Shown: positions 13,979 to 23,534, counted from the first letter of the stretch. The stretch: 28,462 bases of DNA from Thamnocephalis sphaerospora (GCA_003614735.1 KZ992582.1:1-28462), one strand, 5' to 3'. Notes: a model not told the origin generated them from the sequence alone. Program-made: numbers and translations.

Positions 13979-14308
13979 GGATAAGAAACATGCAGTCGTT
14001 GGGTGGAGTAGCGAGTGGAGCTCAGCCTGCTGCGTGGCTACGCATTGACGCACAAATCATCTGCAGCATTACAAGTAACGCATATTTACTTTTCCGTCAA
14101 GCAACCGCTAATGCTCGCACGTGCTATGCAGCGGCACTATCATGGTGCTTGCACGCACATGTATGAATGGGGCATGGTAGAGGGAGTAGTAGTATTGGTG
14201 CGGAACAGTGGCGGCAGCTGGGGCTAATATAACAGAGCGGACGCCGACACTGCCAGGCCAGGTCGCTAGAGAGAAAAGAGAGGAGATAGGAGAAAGAGCG
14301 TACTGTGC
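13979..14308. other. Spacer holding the FBXO3-like promoter
   Basis: 330 bp between the stop of the HMG-CoA reductase gene and the ATG of the FBXO3-like gene, both on the minus strand. A TTATATTA-like element on the minus strand near 14226-14233 may be a TATA box. Nothing else was recognised. Confidence 0.35.
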
Positions 14309-17300
14309 CTAGCTGCGCAGACACGAGCCAGGCTCAGGTCCAGGCGCTTGAGCCGTTTCCGGAGAGGTCACTGCGGCTGCCGGTGCTGCCGGCTTTGCGC
14401 GATTATGCGCCATGTGGCTCTTGACCAGATGGCCTGCCGCCAGCGCTGCACAGAGCGATAGCTCGCCGGCCATGACTGAAGCACAAATGATGCGTGCCAG
14501 CTGGCGTGCATTGTCGCCAGGTATCGTGGCATGGGCACCGCGCACGCCCAGCATCTCCAGACAGGCCGCCTGCGCCGGCAGTTGCGTGCCGCCGCCAATG
14601 GTGCCCACCTCAATGCACGGCATGGTGCACGTCAGATGGAGATCCTGGCCGTCGTTCACCGCACGCATGAGTGTCATGCACTGAGAGCTTTCCACATTCT
14701 GAGCCGGATCCTGGCCTGTAGCCAAGTAGATGGCCGTCAGGATGTTGGAGGCGTGTGCGTTGAAACCGCCGACGCTGCCTGCCACCGCACTGCCAATCAG
14801 ATTCTTGGATGTGTTGAGGCGCACCAGGTCGTCGACCGTCGTCTTGAGCACGGAGCGCACCACTTGGCCGGGCACCACACACTCGGCAATGGTCGACTTG
14901 CCGCGGCCCTCGATCCAGTTGATGGCAGCCGGCTTCTTGTCGCTGCAGGTATTACCGCTGATCGAGACGATGCACATGTCCTCAAACAGCTCGCCGAGCA
15001 TCGTAAGCGCCTTTTCGACGCCCTTGGAGATCATGTTCATGCCCATGGCATCGCCGGTGGTGGCCTTGAAGCGAACAAAGACCAGCGTGCCAGCAATGGT
15101 GACCTTGGCGCTCTGCAGGCGAGCAAAGCGACTGGTGGAGTTGAACGCGTCGCACACCGTGGCAAAGCCTTCCTCGCTGTCCATCCAGCGCTTGAACTCG
15201 GCCGCACGCGTCACGCACGGAAACTCGATGGCCGGTCCGCGCGTCATGCCATCGGCTACCACGACGGTGCTAGCGCCGCCGCCGGCGGTGATGGCCTTGC
15301 AGCCACGCGACGCAGACGCAATCAGGCAGCCTTCGGTGGTGGTCATCGGAATGTGGTACATCTTGCCGTCGATGCGAATGGGACCTGCCACGCCAATCGG
15401 AATGGGCGTGTAGCCGATGACATTCTCGCAGCATTGGCCAAACACGCGCGTGTAGTCGTAGTGGTCGACGGGCAGCATGCTGTCCTCCAGCGTGCCCGTG
15501 GTGGAAGCACGCGACACGACCGCACGGCGAATCTTGACGGCACGCACAAAGTCGCCCAGACGCTTCTCCAGCGCGTAGCCAGGGAGTTTGCCCGACTGCA
15601 CCAGGTGAATCACCTCTTCGTCCGTCAGGGCGGCTGGATCCGAAGCAAGCAGCTCAACACACTCATCCAGAGCACGGATATCCTCTGGTGTACCGCGCTT
15701 GTACATCTGAACTTCCTGAGCAGGTGCTGGCTCCGTAACCGTCTTGGCCACCGGTACCCGTGGGGCGCTGCGGACAGCTGGTGCCGCAGCCGTTGATGCA
15801 GGGGTGCTCAAGGACGAGATAGCAGCTGCGGCAGCCTTGTCGCTGCGTGGCTCAGTCGTGCTGTGCTTCTTGTTGCCCGAGTAGAGATACCAGTTGACCG
15901 TCAGCGACAGGCAGAGTGCCACCGCCAGCCACTGCTCGTACGACGCATTGCGCGCATGGCCGCGCAGCGGACCGCCAAACGACTCGATCAAAAGGGTGAC
16001 CAGCGAGTCAGCAAGCGAAAACTCGGCGTCCAGACTCTGTGTCTGGAAGGCAATTGGTGTGGTGAGCTCGACCAGCAGGCCGCGTGTGTCACCACTGCGA
16101 CGGTGCTCGGTCGTCAGCGCCGCCAGTGGACCGCGTACACCGGGGCTTTCCGGATTGAGATGAGCCGCATCGGGAAGTAGCATGTCAAAGGCGCTAACAC
16201 TGGCGCTCGCACCAGGCAGGTGACCGTGGAAGGCGCTGCAGATGTTGAAGATGTGCATGCCAAGAAATAGGATGATCATGATCAACTTGAACCGGGCCAC
16301 CGCCACACTCTGCGTCACATCCTGCTTGGCCTCTGATCCCTCGGTGTTATCGTCCGGATCACGCTCCGACAGGAAGGGGCGCAGTGCTGTCAGCTTGCGC
16401 CGTGCGGTTGCGTCCATCGAAATGTGGCGGCTATGGCGCGACAGCCGACGGCGTGCATTGGCAGCCACCACCAGCAGAGCGGTGCTGTTGCCGTCGGCAG
16501 TGGCGGCAGTGGAGCCACCCGCGCGTGCCTGCTCGTGCTCACGACGCACCAGCATCAGCTCACACTTGAGCGCAAGCACGGCCACAAAGAGCGTAAACTG
16601 CAGCAGACAGTCAAACAGCAGCGTAAAGGCGCAGACCAGGCAGAACACGCTGAGTCCCGGCACACCAGAGACGATGCCAAAGCCCAGCACCGAAATCTCA
16701 AACAGGTAGTCGCGCAGCAGTCGCGGTAGCACCTTGTCCAGACCGGCACACGTCTGCCGCTCGGCAGCGTGCTCGTCCTGCGATGCGCCAGGCGTGGTCG
16801 GCTTGAAGGTCAAGACAGCCTTGGCCAGCGTGTACGGCTTTTCAAAGCCGACGGTCACCACCAAAAAGGGAATGGCCTCGCTGAAGAAGACCAGGTCGAC
16901 GCTGTAGCCGAGCGCACCGACAGCACAGAGCGCCATGAGAAAGGCCGACACGGAGGAGCAGATGGCAGCAAGACCGAGGGTCCAGCGCGAGCCAATGCGG
17001 CGCATTTTGTAGAAGAGCGTGCCGATGGTGATGTGAAGGAGAAGGTAGCCGGTGAAGACGACCGCCAGCTCAATGGTGCCTGCCTTGCGCAGTCCAGCCG
17101 CAATGTTGAGGCTGACCTCGCGCAGCGCAGCCAACGCCCAGTTGGCAAAGGACGTGGTCTGACCTGCAAGCACCCGGCGGCGGCTGCCCACTTCTTCTCC
17201 GTTGAGATGACTGGCCGTTTCCAGCTGCATATCCGCCACGGCAGCCGCCCATTGCTCAAGCTGCTGGTAGTGCACCTCATCGACGCGCGACGCATCCAGC

Positions 17301-18031
17301 GCATAGGACAGCACCACGGCATCGGGCGCCCGTAGCGATGCGCTGACCAAGTTGGCCTGCTCATCAGCTGCCTCCAGATCAGTCACCAGCTTGTCCAAGT
17401 CACGGCTGCGCAGCTCTACCAGCTCGCGCGTTGCTCCCTTGCCACGCACCCGGTAGCTGGGCAGCTGCAGGCAACCGGTGGCATTGCGCGATGTCGCCTT
17501 GGACGCTTCCTTGTTGTTGGTGCGCACACACAGATCGCCCAGGTAAAGCTGATCTACCTCATCGACCGCAGCATCCAAGCGTGGCAGCGTGTCCTGCAAC
17601 TCATGCACAGCATCACGCAACGCCGCCGCCGCACCGGTGAGCTGCTCAACGGTGGCCGGCTTGCGCAGGCGTTGGAGCTGAGCAATGTGAACCTGATGCA
17701 AACGCACACGACGCCAAGCGTCTGATCCTTGCTGCTGACGAGTGGTAGGCGCATTAGCGGCCGCATCTTCTGCATGGTCGATTGTGGTCGCGTCAATGTC
17801 ATAGGGTGTGAACCGTTCGCCATCCAGCTTCCAGACACTGGTAACGACGGATCGGCCAGACATTTGAATAGGAGGCGGTACATGGTGCCACAGTACGTAG
17901 TAGACGCAGGAGACGAGAACGGTGCAGCAGAGAATCACTTCGATCGGCCGCCGCACGGAGGCCTTTGCTGCGCGGCGCAGCCCATTGGATACGCCCATAC
18001 CTACACGGCGTGCCAGCAGCATCACCGACAT
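14309..18031 (-). CDS. HMG1: HMG-CoA reductase, fungal sterol-sensing type
   Basis: One uninterrupted frame, 1240 aa from the first ATG (18031); the frame is open nine codons further but without an ATG. A membrane segment lies near residues 32-48, followed by a long lumen-type stretch with Asn-glycosylation motifs. Then comes the sterol-sensing membrane domain from about residue 310, with the diagnostic EAIPFLVVTVGFEKPYTLAK. A linker carries an LL/SS-rich and charged segment. The catalytic domain spans about 800-1215: ENVIGYTPIPIGVAGP, TTEGCLIAS (catalytic Glu), DAMGMNMISKGVE, SDKKPAAINW (catalytic Lys), GQDPAQN (catalytic Asp), GTIGGGT and KSHMAHNR (catalytic His). It converts HMG-CoA to mevalonate with two NADPH at the ER membrane, the committed step of ergosterol and isoprenoid synthesis. 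After HNR the residue is Ala, not the Ser that AMPK phosphorylates in animals. The lack of introns contrasts with neighbouring genes. Confidence 0.97.
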   Translation of the reverse strand: MSVMLLARRVGMGVSNGLRRAAKASVRRPIEVILCCTVLVSCVYYVLWHHVPPPIQMSGRSVVTSVWKLDGERFTPYDIDATTIDHAEDAAANAPTTRQQQGSDAWRRVRLHQVHIAQLQRLRKPATVEQLTGAAAALRDAVHELQDTLPRLDAAVDEVDQLYLGDLCVRTNNKEASKATSRNATGCLQLPSYRVRGKGATRELVELRSRDLDKLVTDLEAADEQANLVSASLRAPDAVVLSYALDASRVDEVHYQQLEQWAAAVADMQLETASHLNGEEVGSRRRVLAGQTTSFANWALAALREVSLNIAAGLRKAGTIELAVVFTGYLLLHITIGTLFYKMRRIGSRWTLGLAAICSSVSAFLMALCAVGALGYSVDLVFFSEAIPFLVVTVGFEKPYTLAKAVLTFKPTTPGASQDEHAAERQTCAGLDKVLPRLLRDYLFEISVLGFGIVSGVPGLSVFCLVCAFTLLFDCLLQFTLFVAVLALKCELMLVRREHEQARAGGSTAATADGNSTALLVVAANARRRLSRHSRHISMDATARRKLTALRPFLSERDPDDNTEGSEAKQDVTQSVAVARFKLIMIILFLGMHIFNICSAFHGHLPGASASVSAFDMLLPDAAHLNPESPGVRGPLAALTTEHRRSGDTRGLLVELTTPIAFQTQSLDAEFSLADSLVTLLIESFGGPLRGHARNASYEQWLAVALCLSLTVNWYLYSGNKKHSTTEPRSDKAAAAAISSLSTPASTAAAPAVRSAPRVPVAKTVTEPAPAQEVQMYKRGTPEDIRALDECVELLASDPAALTDEEVIHLVQSGKLPGYALEKRLGDFVRAVKIRRAVVSRASTTGTLEDSMLPVDHYDYTRVFGQCCENVIGYTPIPIGVAGPIRIDGKMYHIPMTTTEGCLIASASRGCKAITAGGGASTVVVADGMTRGPAIEFPCVTRAAEFKRWMDSEEGFATVCDAFNSTSRFARLQSAKVTIAGTLVFVRFKATTGDAMGMNMISKGVEKALTMLGELFEDMCIVSISGNTCSDKKPAAINWIEGRGKSTIAECVVPGQVVRSVLKTTVDDLVRLNTSKNLIGSAVAGSVGGFNAHASNILTAIYLATGQDPAQNVESSQCMTLMRAVNDGQDLHLTCTMPCIEVGTIGGGTQLPAQAACLEMLGVRGAHATIPGDNARQLARIICASVMAGELSLCAALAAGHLVKSHMAHNRAKPAAPAAAVTSPETAQAPGPEPGSCLRS

Positions 18032-18347
18032 GATGGTAAAAGGGGATAGGACACGCAAACGCCGTCAGCTGCACGATCGCTGTGCTAGGAAACGAAGCAG
18101 TAGACCTGCAGCGTACTGACGCCAAATAGCGAGCGCCAAGAGAGTATCAGGAAATAGACGCGTGAGACGCGTAGCGCACCCCTGACTATATGCGCAGGTC
18201 ACAGCCAGTGGAGGGAGGGAAAACGGAGCAAAGTGAAGCAGAGGACGGTGGCAGGCGTAGAGAAGCGTGACAGGCGACTAGGAATGAACAGCCACAACCT
18301 ACCGGGTGAGTGGTATTTGTAGTGGCAGTGCGCGCTAGAAATGCCAG

Positions 18348-18355
18348 TCTATATA
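18348..18355 (-). promoter_or_regulatory. Candidate TATA box for HMG-CoA reductase
   Basis: TATATAGA on the minus strand, about 320 bp upstream of the ATG at 18031. Position and orientation fit; function is inferred. Confidence 0.35.
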
Positions 18356-18421
18356 TGTGCGCTCCAGGCCGTGGTCGTAGCAGTGGCGGCCACAAAAGGC
18401 ACCGTCTGTTCTGGGATGGGC

Positions 18422-18454
18422 GTGTGTGTGTGTGTGTGCAAGGAAGGAAGGAAG
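18422..18454. repeat. GT and AAGG microsatellites
   Basis: A GT dinucleotide run followed directly by AAGG tetranucleotides in the region upstream of HMG-CoA reductase. Confidence 0.8.
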
Positions 18455-18520
18455 GCGGTTGTGAAGTGGGAATGAGAGTGGTCAGTGTATGAACACGGGC
18501 GGCCGCTCACTATAGCAGTG

Positions 18521-18969
18521 TCACCTCACATGCTCGAGCCAATCATTGTCCAGCATACTCGCTAAAGTGGCCTGACCTGCGGCATAGGCCAACCGATGGC
18601 CACCAGTACTGTGCAAAGAGGCGATGGCTCCGACGCGCCCCGCTTCTGGGCCAACGATACGGCTGCAAGCGTCATCCTATGGCGTAGCGGGGGCCAATGG
18701 CGCCATGTACGATGCGATGCACTCGAAGCATGCACCGCCTTCTGAGCAAGTGCATGGCCAAACGCAAGTGTGTCGGCCTGGACCATGAGCGTATCGCTGT
18801 CGGCATCGCCATCACCGTTGCCCTGGCGGCTCCCGCGGTCTGGCCGTGATAAGGCGCGTCGATAAGCCGCTGGCCGCCTTTTGCGGACGGTGTACGTCTG
18901 GGGTAGAACACATACCGGCCGTCTGATGCCGTTTCAGGCCAGGACCCCATGCACCGCCTTATTTGCCAT
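18521..18969 (-). CDS. Unidentified small three-exon protein
   Basis: Proposed exons are 18955-18969, 18736-18897 and 18521-18676, giving 110 aa. Introns of 57 and 59 nt, both phase 0, match the window norm. Their donors share the 10-nt context GCGGTGCATG, and the acceptors are CTACCCCAG and CGCCATAG. The protein would begin MANKA, then a basic stretch (VRKRRPAAYRRALSRP), then a Gly/Asp-rich linker (GNGDGDADSD). A helical-looking segment (TLAFGHALAQKA) follows, with a C-terminal part ending LDNDWLEHVR. The order basic, acidic, helical suggests a nuclear or nucleolar protein, but no family was recognised. It lies 140 bp downstream of CBP20 on the same strand. The 15-nt first exon makes the start uncertain. 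Confidence 0.42.
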
Positions 18970-19108
18970 TGTCCACCAGCGCCGTAGACACAAGGGGCAG
19001 CCGCGCCAGCCATGCGCGCCAGAGCGGCCGCAAGGCTAGGGCGGCGCACACGCACGCCATCCTGCTACACTGGATGGTCAAAAGCAGGTCGGCCAAATCG
19101 TGTAAGAT

Positions 19109-20378
19109 TTAATCCTCGTGCATCGCCGTCTCATCCTCGTCCTCATTGTTGCGGTCGTCGCCGCGGAAACGAGCATTCTGCGCGTCCATTGGTAAGGCGC
19201 TGAAACAGACACCGCGCGCCTGCTCAGCCGGCTTACCTCCACCTCGGTCTCCGCCGCGCCCGTTGAAAGCGCTGGCGCCGCATCGGTGGCAATACTGGTC
19301 GGCGCACCAGCGGTTGGGGCGCTGGCCGGCGCTGTCTGTGCTGCATCGGCTGGTAGTTGGCACGTACCCGCGTCCATGGATCACCCGATAAGCGTTAGCG
19401 AACGGTCGCCGGCCATCATCGTTGTCGTGACGCCATCTGCAGTCGGCTTAGCATGGTCGCACGAAACGCCAGGAAGCCGCTGCATACAAAAAACAGCCCA
19501 TAGTGCAATGCACGATAGAAGGCGCCGCATGTTTCCATGTGCCGCTGCCATCGCCTCATGCCGACCAGGTCATGCGCCTTTTGCATCGACCGCCATGAAC
19601 GCCGCAATAATGGTCATGGTGCGACGTGCTTACCAGGCATCTCCAGCGGGGCACCCATGGCCGTACCCGCAGGCACTTCGTGCGTAAGCGGCGCCTGAGT
19701 ACGCTGCTGCTCCATGGCCGCCCTGCGTGCCTCCTCCTGCGCCTTCAGATGGCCCCAGCCGCCACGGCCAGGATCAAACTCTTGGCGATACTCGTCACGC
19801 ACCTAGACGCACGCATTAGCATACCCAGCGCTTGGCTCTCACCGCCCCATGCTGTGCCCACCTGACCGCCAGACTTGCCACGGCCATACTGCCGTCCCTC
19901 GCGGAAGCCTGGGTCCAGGTCTGTGCGGATAACACGTTCGTCCACGCGTGTGCCATTCACATACTTCATGCAGTCGACCGCGTCTTCATGTGTGTAGTAT
20001 CTGCGTGTCCATCGTGTTCGTCAGCTGCCTCTAAGCATGACGCTTGGGCGTGCCTGCTTACTCGACAAAGCAGAATCCGCACGGCGTCTTCTTCACACGG
20101 TCCAGCCCCATAATAATACGCTTAATCTCGCCGCATTTCGAAAAGATCTCGTAAATCTGCTCCTCGGTGGTGTAGAAGCTGAGATTGCCCACATAGAGTG
20201 TGCACGACTGATTCAGCAGGTCGATCCACTCTTGTTGCGAACCCTGCCCAGTGCATCCGACGTGGAACGGTGAGCGGACGCGTTGGCCGCCCGAGACACG
20301 CGCATCCGCCAGGCCTACCTTGTACTGGTGGTCCTTGTACGTGGAGGGCGCCGCCAGATGCTGAACGAGGGTGGCCAT
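19109..20378 (-). CDS. CBC2: Nuclear cap-binding protein subunit 2 (CBP20)
   Basis: Six exons: 20319-20378, 20062-20243, 19862-20000, 19634-19802, 19237-19349 and 19109-19177, giving 243 aa with matching phases. A single RRM has RNP2 LYVGNL (~36-41) and RNP1 CGFCFVEY (~75-82). It is followed by the family signatures [21 protein letters not shown] and [14 protein letters not shown]. Tyr14 (YKDHQY) and Tyr44 (LSFYTTEE) align with the two tyrosines that stack on m7G in human CBP20. The subunit pairs with CBP80 to bind the 5' cap of nascent RNA polymerase II transcripts and link it to splicing and export. The C-terminal ~60 residues are an Ala/Thr-rich tail ending in an acidic stretch ([13 protein letters not shown]), longer than in human CBP20 (156 aa). 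The tail exons rest on a 284-nt intron (19350-19633) whose acceptor is the first AG after a GCTAAC site, so they are less certain than the RRM. Confidence 0.92.
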
Positions 20379-20619
20379 GTTGAATGAGTACAGAACGCGA
20401 AAGCGATGGCGCGCCACAATAAAAACACACGTCGCCATCGATTATGATGCCGCCGCAGCAGCACAAAAACACTGCTAGATCACAGCACTCCTGTCCACAT
20501 GTACGCATGCGTCCGTGGTACACTTGCGCACCGTTTCCCTGTAGGCAGCATCTGCTCACTTTTGCAGCACAGCAGTCCACGGGCGCAGATATTTGTGCAC
20601 TAAAACATTACATTAAAGA

Positions 20620-20934
20620 CTATTTGCTTTCAGACTTGCTCTCTTTCTCTTTCTCCTTGTTCTCTTCCTTTCCCTTGTCCTTCTCCTTGCCCTCATTATC
20701 GTGTTTGAGCGAGGTGCTGTCGAAAGAAAGGGCCATGTCTGGGATAATTTGAAGATGCCTATAGCATCTCAAAAATCCAGAGCTAGAGCAGCCGCGCTTT
20801 TCCAGAAAGGCAGCGTCTGCTTGTGTGCCTGCTACGCCATCAACGCCGGCAATGGGTGCCGCACCGGTGGCTGTACCAAGTGCCAGCAGAGCAGTGGCCG
20901 GCACGGCCAAAGAAATCAATGAAATACAGCGCAT
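20620..20934 (-). CDS. Small secreted protein with a dibasic site and Lys/Glu-rich tail
   Basis: A single exon of 104 aa from ATG at 20934 (the frame opens three codons earlier at a TTG). The first ~24 residues form a signal peptide (MRCISLISLAVPATALLALG, then small residues). A short pro-like segment ends in LEKR at 44-47, a Kex2/furin-type site. The remaining 57 residues begin GCSSSGFLRC, with two Cys eight apart, and end in a tail of alternating Lys, Glu and Ser (~80-104). No family was recognised. Such pre-pro-peptide design fits a secreted effector-like or signalling peptide, but this is inference. The tail comes from a purine-rich tract (20620-20700), so the frame could be partly fortuitous. 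A TATAAAT on the same strand lies about 180 bp upstream. Confidence 0.55.
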   Translation of the reverse strand: MRCISLISLAVPATALLALGTATGAAPIAGVDGVAGTQADAAFLEKRGCSSSGFLRCYRHLQIIPDMALSFDSTSLKHDNEGKEKDKGKEENKEKEKESKSESK

Positions 20935-22225
20935 GTTGGTCAAGAGAGAGTGTGTGGTGAATACCGCGTGCGTGCAGAGGGTGTCGGTTTGCTTGGTCGT
21001 GGTTGCAATGTGCTATGCTTGTTGCGCTCGGGGTTGAACAAGCAATGAACAGGGCGTGTGAGCTGGATGGTTAGGATTGAACATGAATCAGATAGTGTGT
21101 CAGGACAGCCACATTTATACGCTGCATATGCTGAGCCACGACAGGCTATCCGAGCCCTTTTCTAAAGCGTACAGGTGCGATACGGACTAGAGTGCAAACG
21201 GTGCAGTACACTGCCAAGTCTCAGACAGTGTTGCATATTTCAAGGCAAAACCCTGTAGTACGCAAACGCCTGCTGAGTCTACAAAAATAGTACCCTTGAC
21301 CAGCTGACTGAAAATCGCTACAAGCGATAGGGAGGCTTCTCATTTTGCATCGAAATTGGCGAAACCGGCCTGTAGCGTCGACCCATCATCTCCATGAGCG
21401 TACTGGTTGTACTAGTGTGCCAGCCTATTTTGATATGCTCAGAACAGCACGCCAAATATTTGCCTGGTAGTGTTGTGATGGCAGTAACGGACCCAACTTG
21501 AAACAGCGTGCTACGCATACTCAGTACGCAACATTCCATCAGACGCAGCGGCCGTTACTTTTGAAGCATTGTATTCTATCCCGTCATTGTGCACTAGTAG
21601 ACAGTTCTAGAGAAAGCACGTAGAAGCAAAGTAGAAAGCGCAGCACAATGTATCATATCAGCACACCAGCACAACGTTTTATCAACATATCCACACCAAA
21701 ATCATATGATCGTATCAGAATTGATGCCAGCGGCAGCGTATGCTACACTGATGAATGCAGTATAGGGCTGGGTTACAGCATGCACAAGGGCAAGTGCGCT
21801 GAAAGGCGAGCCAAGTCTATACACTATCACACACACGAAGAAAGCCCATGAATGCGGGTCCACTGCATCAGCCTGTCAGATGGCCTCCTCAATTTTAGCA
21901 GTGCCAAGTGACGCTCGCTACATGTCATTGTGGGCAATGCTGGTGGCTTTCAAGTGCGCAGGGCGTGCTTAATCTGGCTTTGAGCAGTCTCCGCGGATAT
22001 GCGCTTTTACGATAGCATAGTGTGTATACGTGCAACATTTATTTGCTTAGAATGCGCTAGGCTAGCGTCGCTTTAGCAAAGCAATACAGGCTGATCTGAA
22101 TAGATTGATCGATCGTATTGTTCTTTTGCTGGTATGCCGAGTAGCCATGGCAGTGGCCATACTAGCGACATTAACGATGCCTTCTCCGCTTAGATTAGAT
22201 ACGATAGAGGAGACACGGCAGAGCA
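20935..22225. other. Intergenic region between the small secreted protein and the subtilisin
   Basis: About 1.3 kb, visibly more AT-rich than the left part of the window. It holds the promoter of the small secreted protein on the left and the 3' flank of the subtilisin gene on the right. Short frames exist, such as a 67-codon plus-strand frame from ATG at 21648 and a minus-strand frame at 21318-21539. Neither resembles a known protein or has supporting signals. Confidence 0.4.
21113..21119 (-). promoter_or_regulatory. Candidate TATA box for the small secreted protein gene
   Basis: TATAAAT on the minus strand, about 180 bp upstream of the ATG at 20934. Confidence 0.35.
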
Positions 22226-23425
22226 CTAGTTCTGGTGACCGCTGAATGGCCAGCTATAGAGCAGCCTGTTGGGTGTGTTGGGCGATGACTGTTTGATCAG
22301 ATCGGGCGTGGCACTAGTGACCAGTGCCTCGTACAGGGCGGCGACGGTGTTGATAGTACCGGCGGACATGTAGAGTGCAGCGACACCAGCAGCGTGAGGA
22401 GAGGCCATCGAAGTGCCCGAAATAGTCCTGGTTACGCCATCGCTGCCTATCCACAGCGAAGTAATGGCAACGCCCGGTGCATAGAGCTTGGCGCATCTGC
22501 CATAGTTGGAGAAGCTGGCCTGCGTATCGGTGATGTCGCTGGCAGCAACGGCAAACGCCCCAACGGCACCCGCGGGTGAGAAATCGCACGCATCGCGAGC
22601 ACTGTTTCCTGCAGCAACGATGACCGGAATGTTGGCAGCAACAGCGGCTGCCACGGCAGCATCCATTGCCGTGCTCCTGCCTCCACCCAGCGACATGTTG
22701 ATGACGGCTCTTCCACGGCGGGCATTCTGGACTACATATTGAATGCCAGCAATGACACCGGCATTGGAACCAGCACCCTGAGCATTCAACACCTTGACGG
22801 CAAACACCTTGGCCTGCTTAGCGACGCCATAGGACCTGGCTGCAACGGTGCCTGCAACGTGTGTGCCGTGACCATTCAAGTCGGTGTTGGCCTCGCCGTC
22901 GACGAAGCTGGCGCCGAAAATGGCGCGGCCTTCAAAGTCGGTGTGGCTGGTCTGGATACCCGTGTCGATCACCCAGACGTCGATATCCCGGCCGGCCGAA
23001 TCAGGGTATACATATGGGCCAGGGATGCTAGGTGTGCGCTGCGAGATGCGTGTCAGACCCCAGCTCGGTGGTGATGGCTGTATGGCAGCGATCTCCATGA
23101 TGCGCTGCGGCTCAACCAGCTCGACGCGGTTGTCCTTGCGCAGACTATCAACCTGCTCTGCTGTCAGTTTGCTGGCGAACCCCTGGAAGGAGCTCATGTT
23201 GTAGTTGTACTGGATCTTCTCCGCGATGCCTTCCATTGAGCGACTCCCAGAGAAAAACGCGTGAGACTGCACGCCAGGGCGGAGCTTGACAATGTATGCA
23301 TCCTGGACGCTTTCATTCAGCGCGCGTAGGTCTTGGGGCTGGTCCGAGTCACGAAACACCGCCCTAGCGGCGGTTGCAGACAGCAACACAGCCGAAATAA
23401 CATGTATAACTTGCGAAAATAGCAT
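22226..23425 (-). CDS. Secreted subtilisin-like serine protease (S8, proteinase K type)
   Basis: A single exon of 399 aa. The N-terminal ~22 residues are a signal peptide. Residues ~42-112 form an I9-type inhibitory propeptide (AYIVKLRPGV...FQGFASKLTAEQ...VELVEPQ). The catalytic domain starts near SWGLTRIS. The triad is Asp154 (VIDTGI), His186 (NGHGTHVAGT) and Ser339 (GTSMASPH), with oxyanion Asn274 (AAGN). The length and the WGLxRIS start are typical of fungal proteinase K relatives: extracellular, autoprocessed, broad-specificity endoproteases used for nutrition or host attack. No C-terminal extra domain is present. The gene lies alone in a gene-poor stretch. A TATTAAAT on the same strand about 100 bp upstream may be its TATA box. 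The role in predation or saprotrophy cannot be told from the sequence. Confidence 0.95.
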   Translation of the reverse strand: MLFSQVIHVISAVLLSATAARAVFRDSDQPQDLRALNESVQDAYIVKLRPGVQSHAFFSGSRSMEGIAEKIQYNYNMSSFQGFASKLTAEQVDSLRKDNRVELVEPQRIMEIAAIQPSPPSWGLTRISQRTPSIPGPYVYPDSAGRDIDVWVIDTGIQTSHTDFEGRAIFGASFVDGEANTDLNGHGTHVAGTVAARSYGVAKQAKVFAVKVLNAQGAGSNAGVIAGIQYVVQNARRGRAVINMSLGGGRSTAMDAAVAAAVAANIPVIVAAGNSARDACDFSPAGAVGAFAVAASDITDTQASFSNYGRCAKLYAPGVAITSLWIGSDGVTRTISGTSMASPHAAGVAALYMSAGTINTVAALYEALVTSATPDLIKQSSPNTPNRLLYSWPFSGHQN

Positions 23426-23526
23426 AGTAACTTGGTGCTGACTGCTTGGCTGGCAATATGTAGGGGAGTCGTGCGTAGCCGTAGGCGGTTGGTTGGCAAT
23501 ATGGCGTTAGTGTCTGATACGTCGCT

Positions 23527-23534
23527 ATTTAATA
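23527..23534 (-). promoter_or_regulatory. Candidate TATA box for the subtilisin gene
   Basis: TATTAAAT on the minus strand, about 100 bp upstream of the subtilisin start codon. Confidence 0.4.

Larger units (their letters stand above)
18032..18520. other. HMG-CoA reductase promoter region
   Basis: About 490 bp. It contains a minus-strand TATATAGA (18348-18355), a GT run (18422-18438) and an AAGG repeat (18441-18454). No clear sterol regulatory element was found by eye. No gene seen. Confidence 0.4.

Noticed and set aside
14531-15796. 421-codon plus-strand open frame
   Set aside because: It lies antisense to the HMG-CoA reductase catalytic domain. Its composition (His/Ala/Gly/Arg-rich) is the usual mirror of a strongly coding GC-rich strand, and no family was recognised.
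18032-18520. Sterol regulatory element before HMG-CoA reductase
   Set aside because: Only a loose CACCCCTGAC word was seen, not a convincing ATCACCCCAC-type site.
18965-19068. Alternative starts (MACVC..., MAGAA...) for the small gene downstream of CBP20
   Set aside because: These frames stop or cannot be spliced in phase to the downstream exons; the MANKA start gives two standard-length phase-0 introns.
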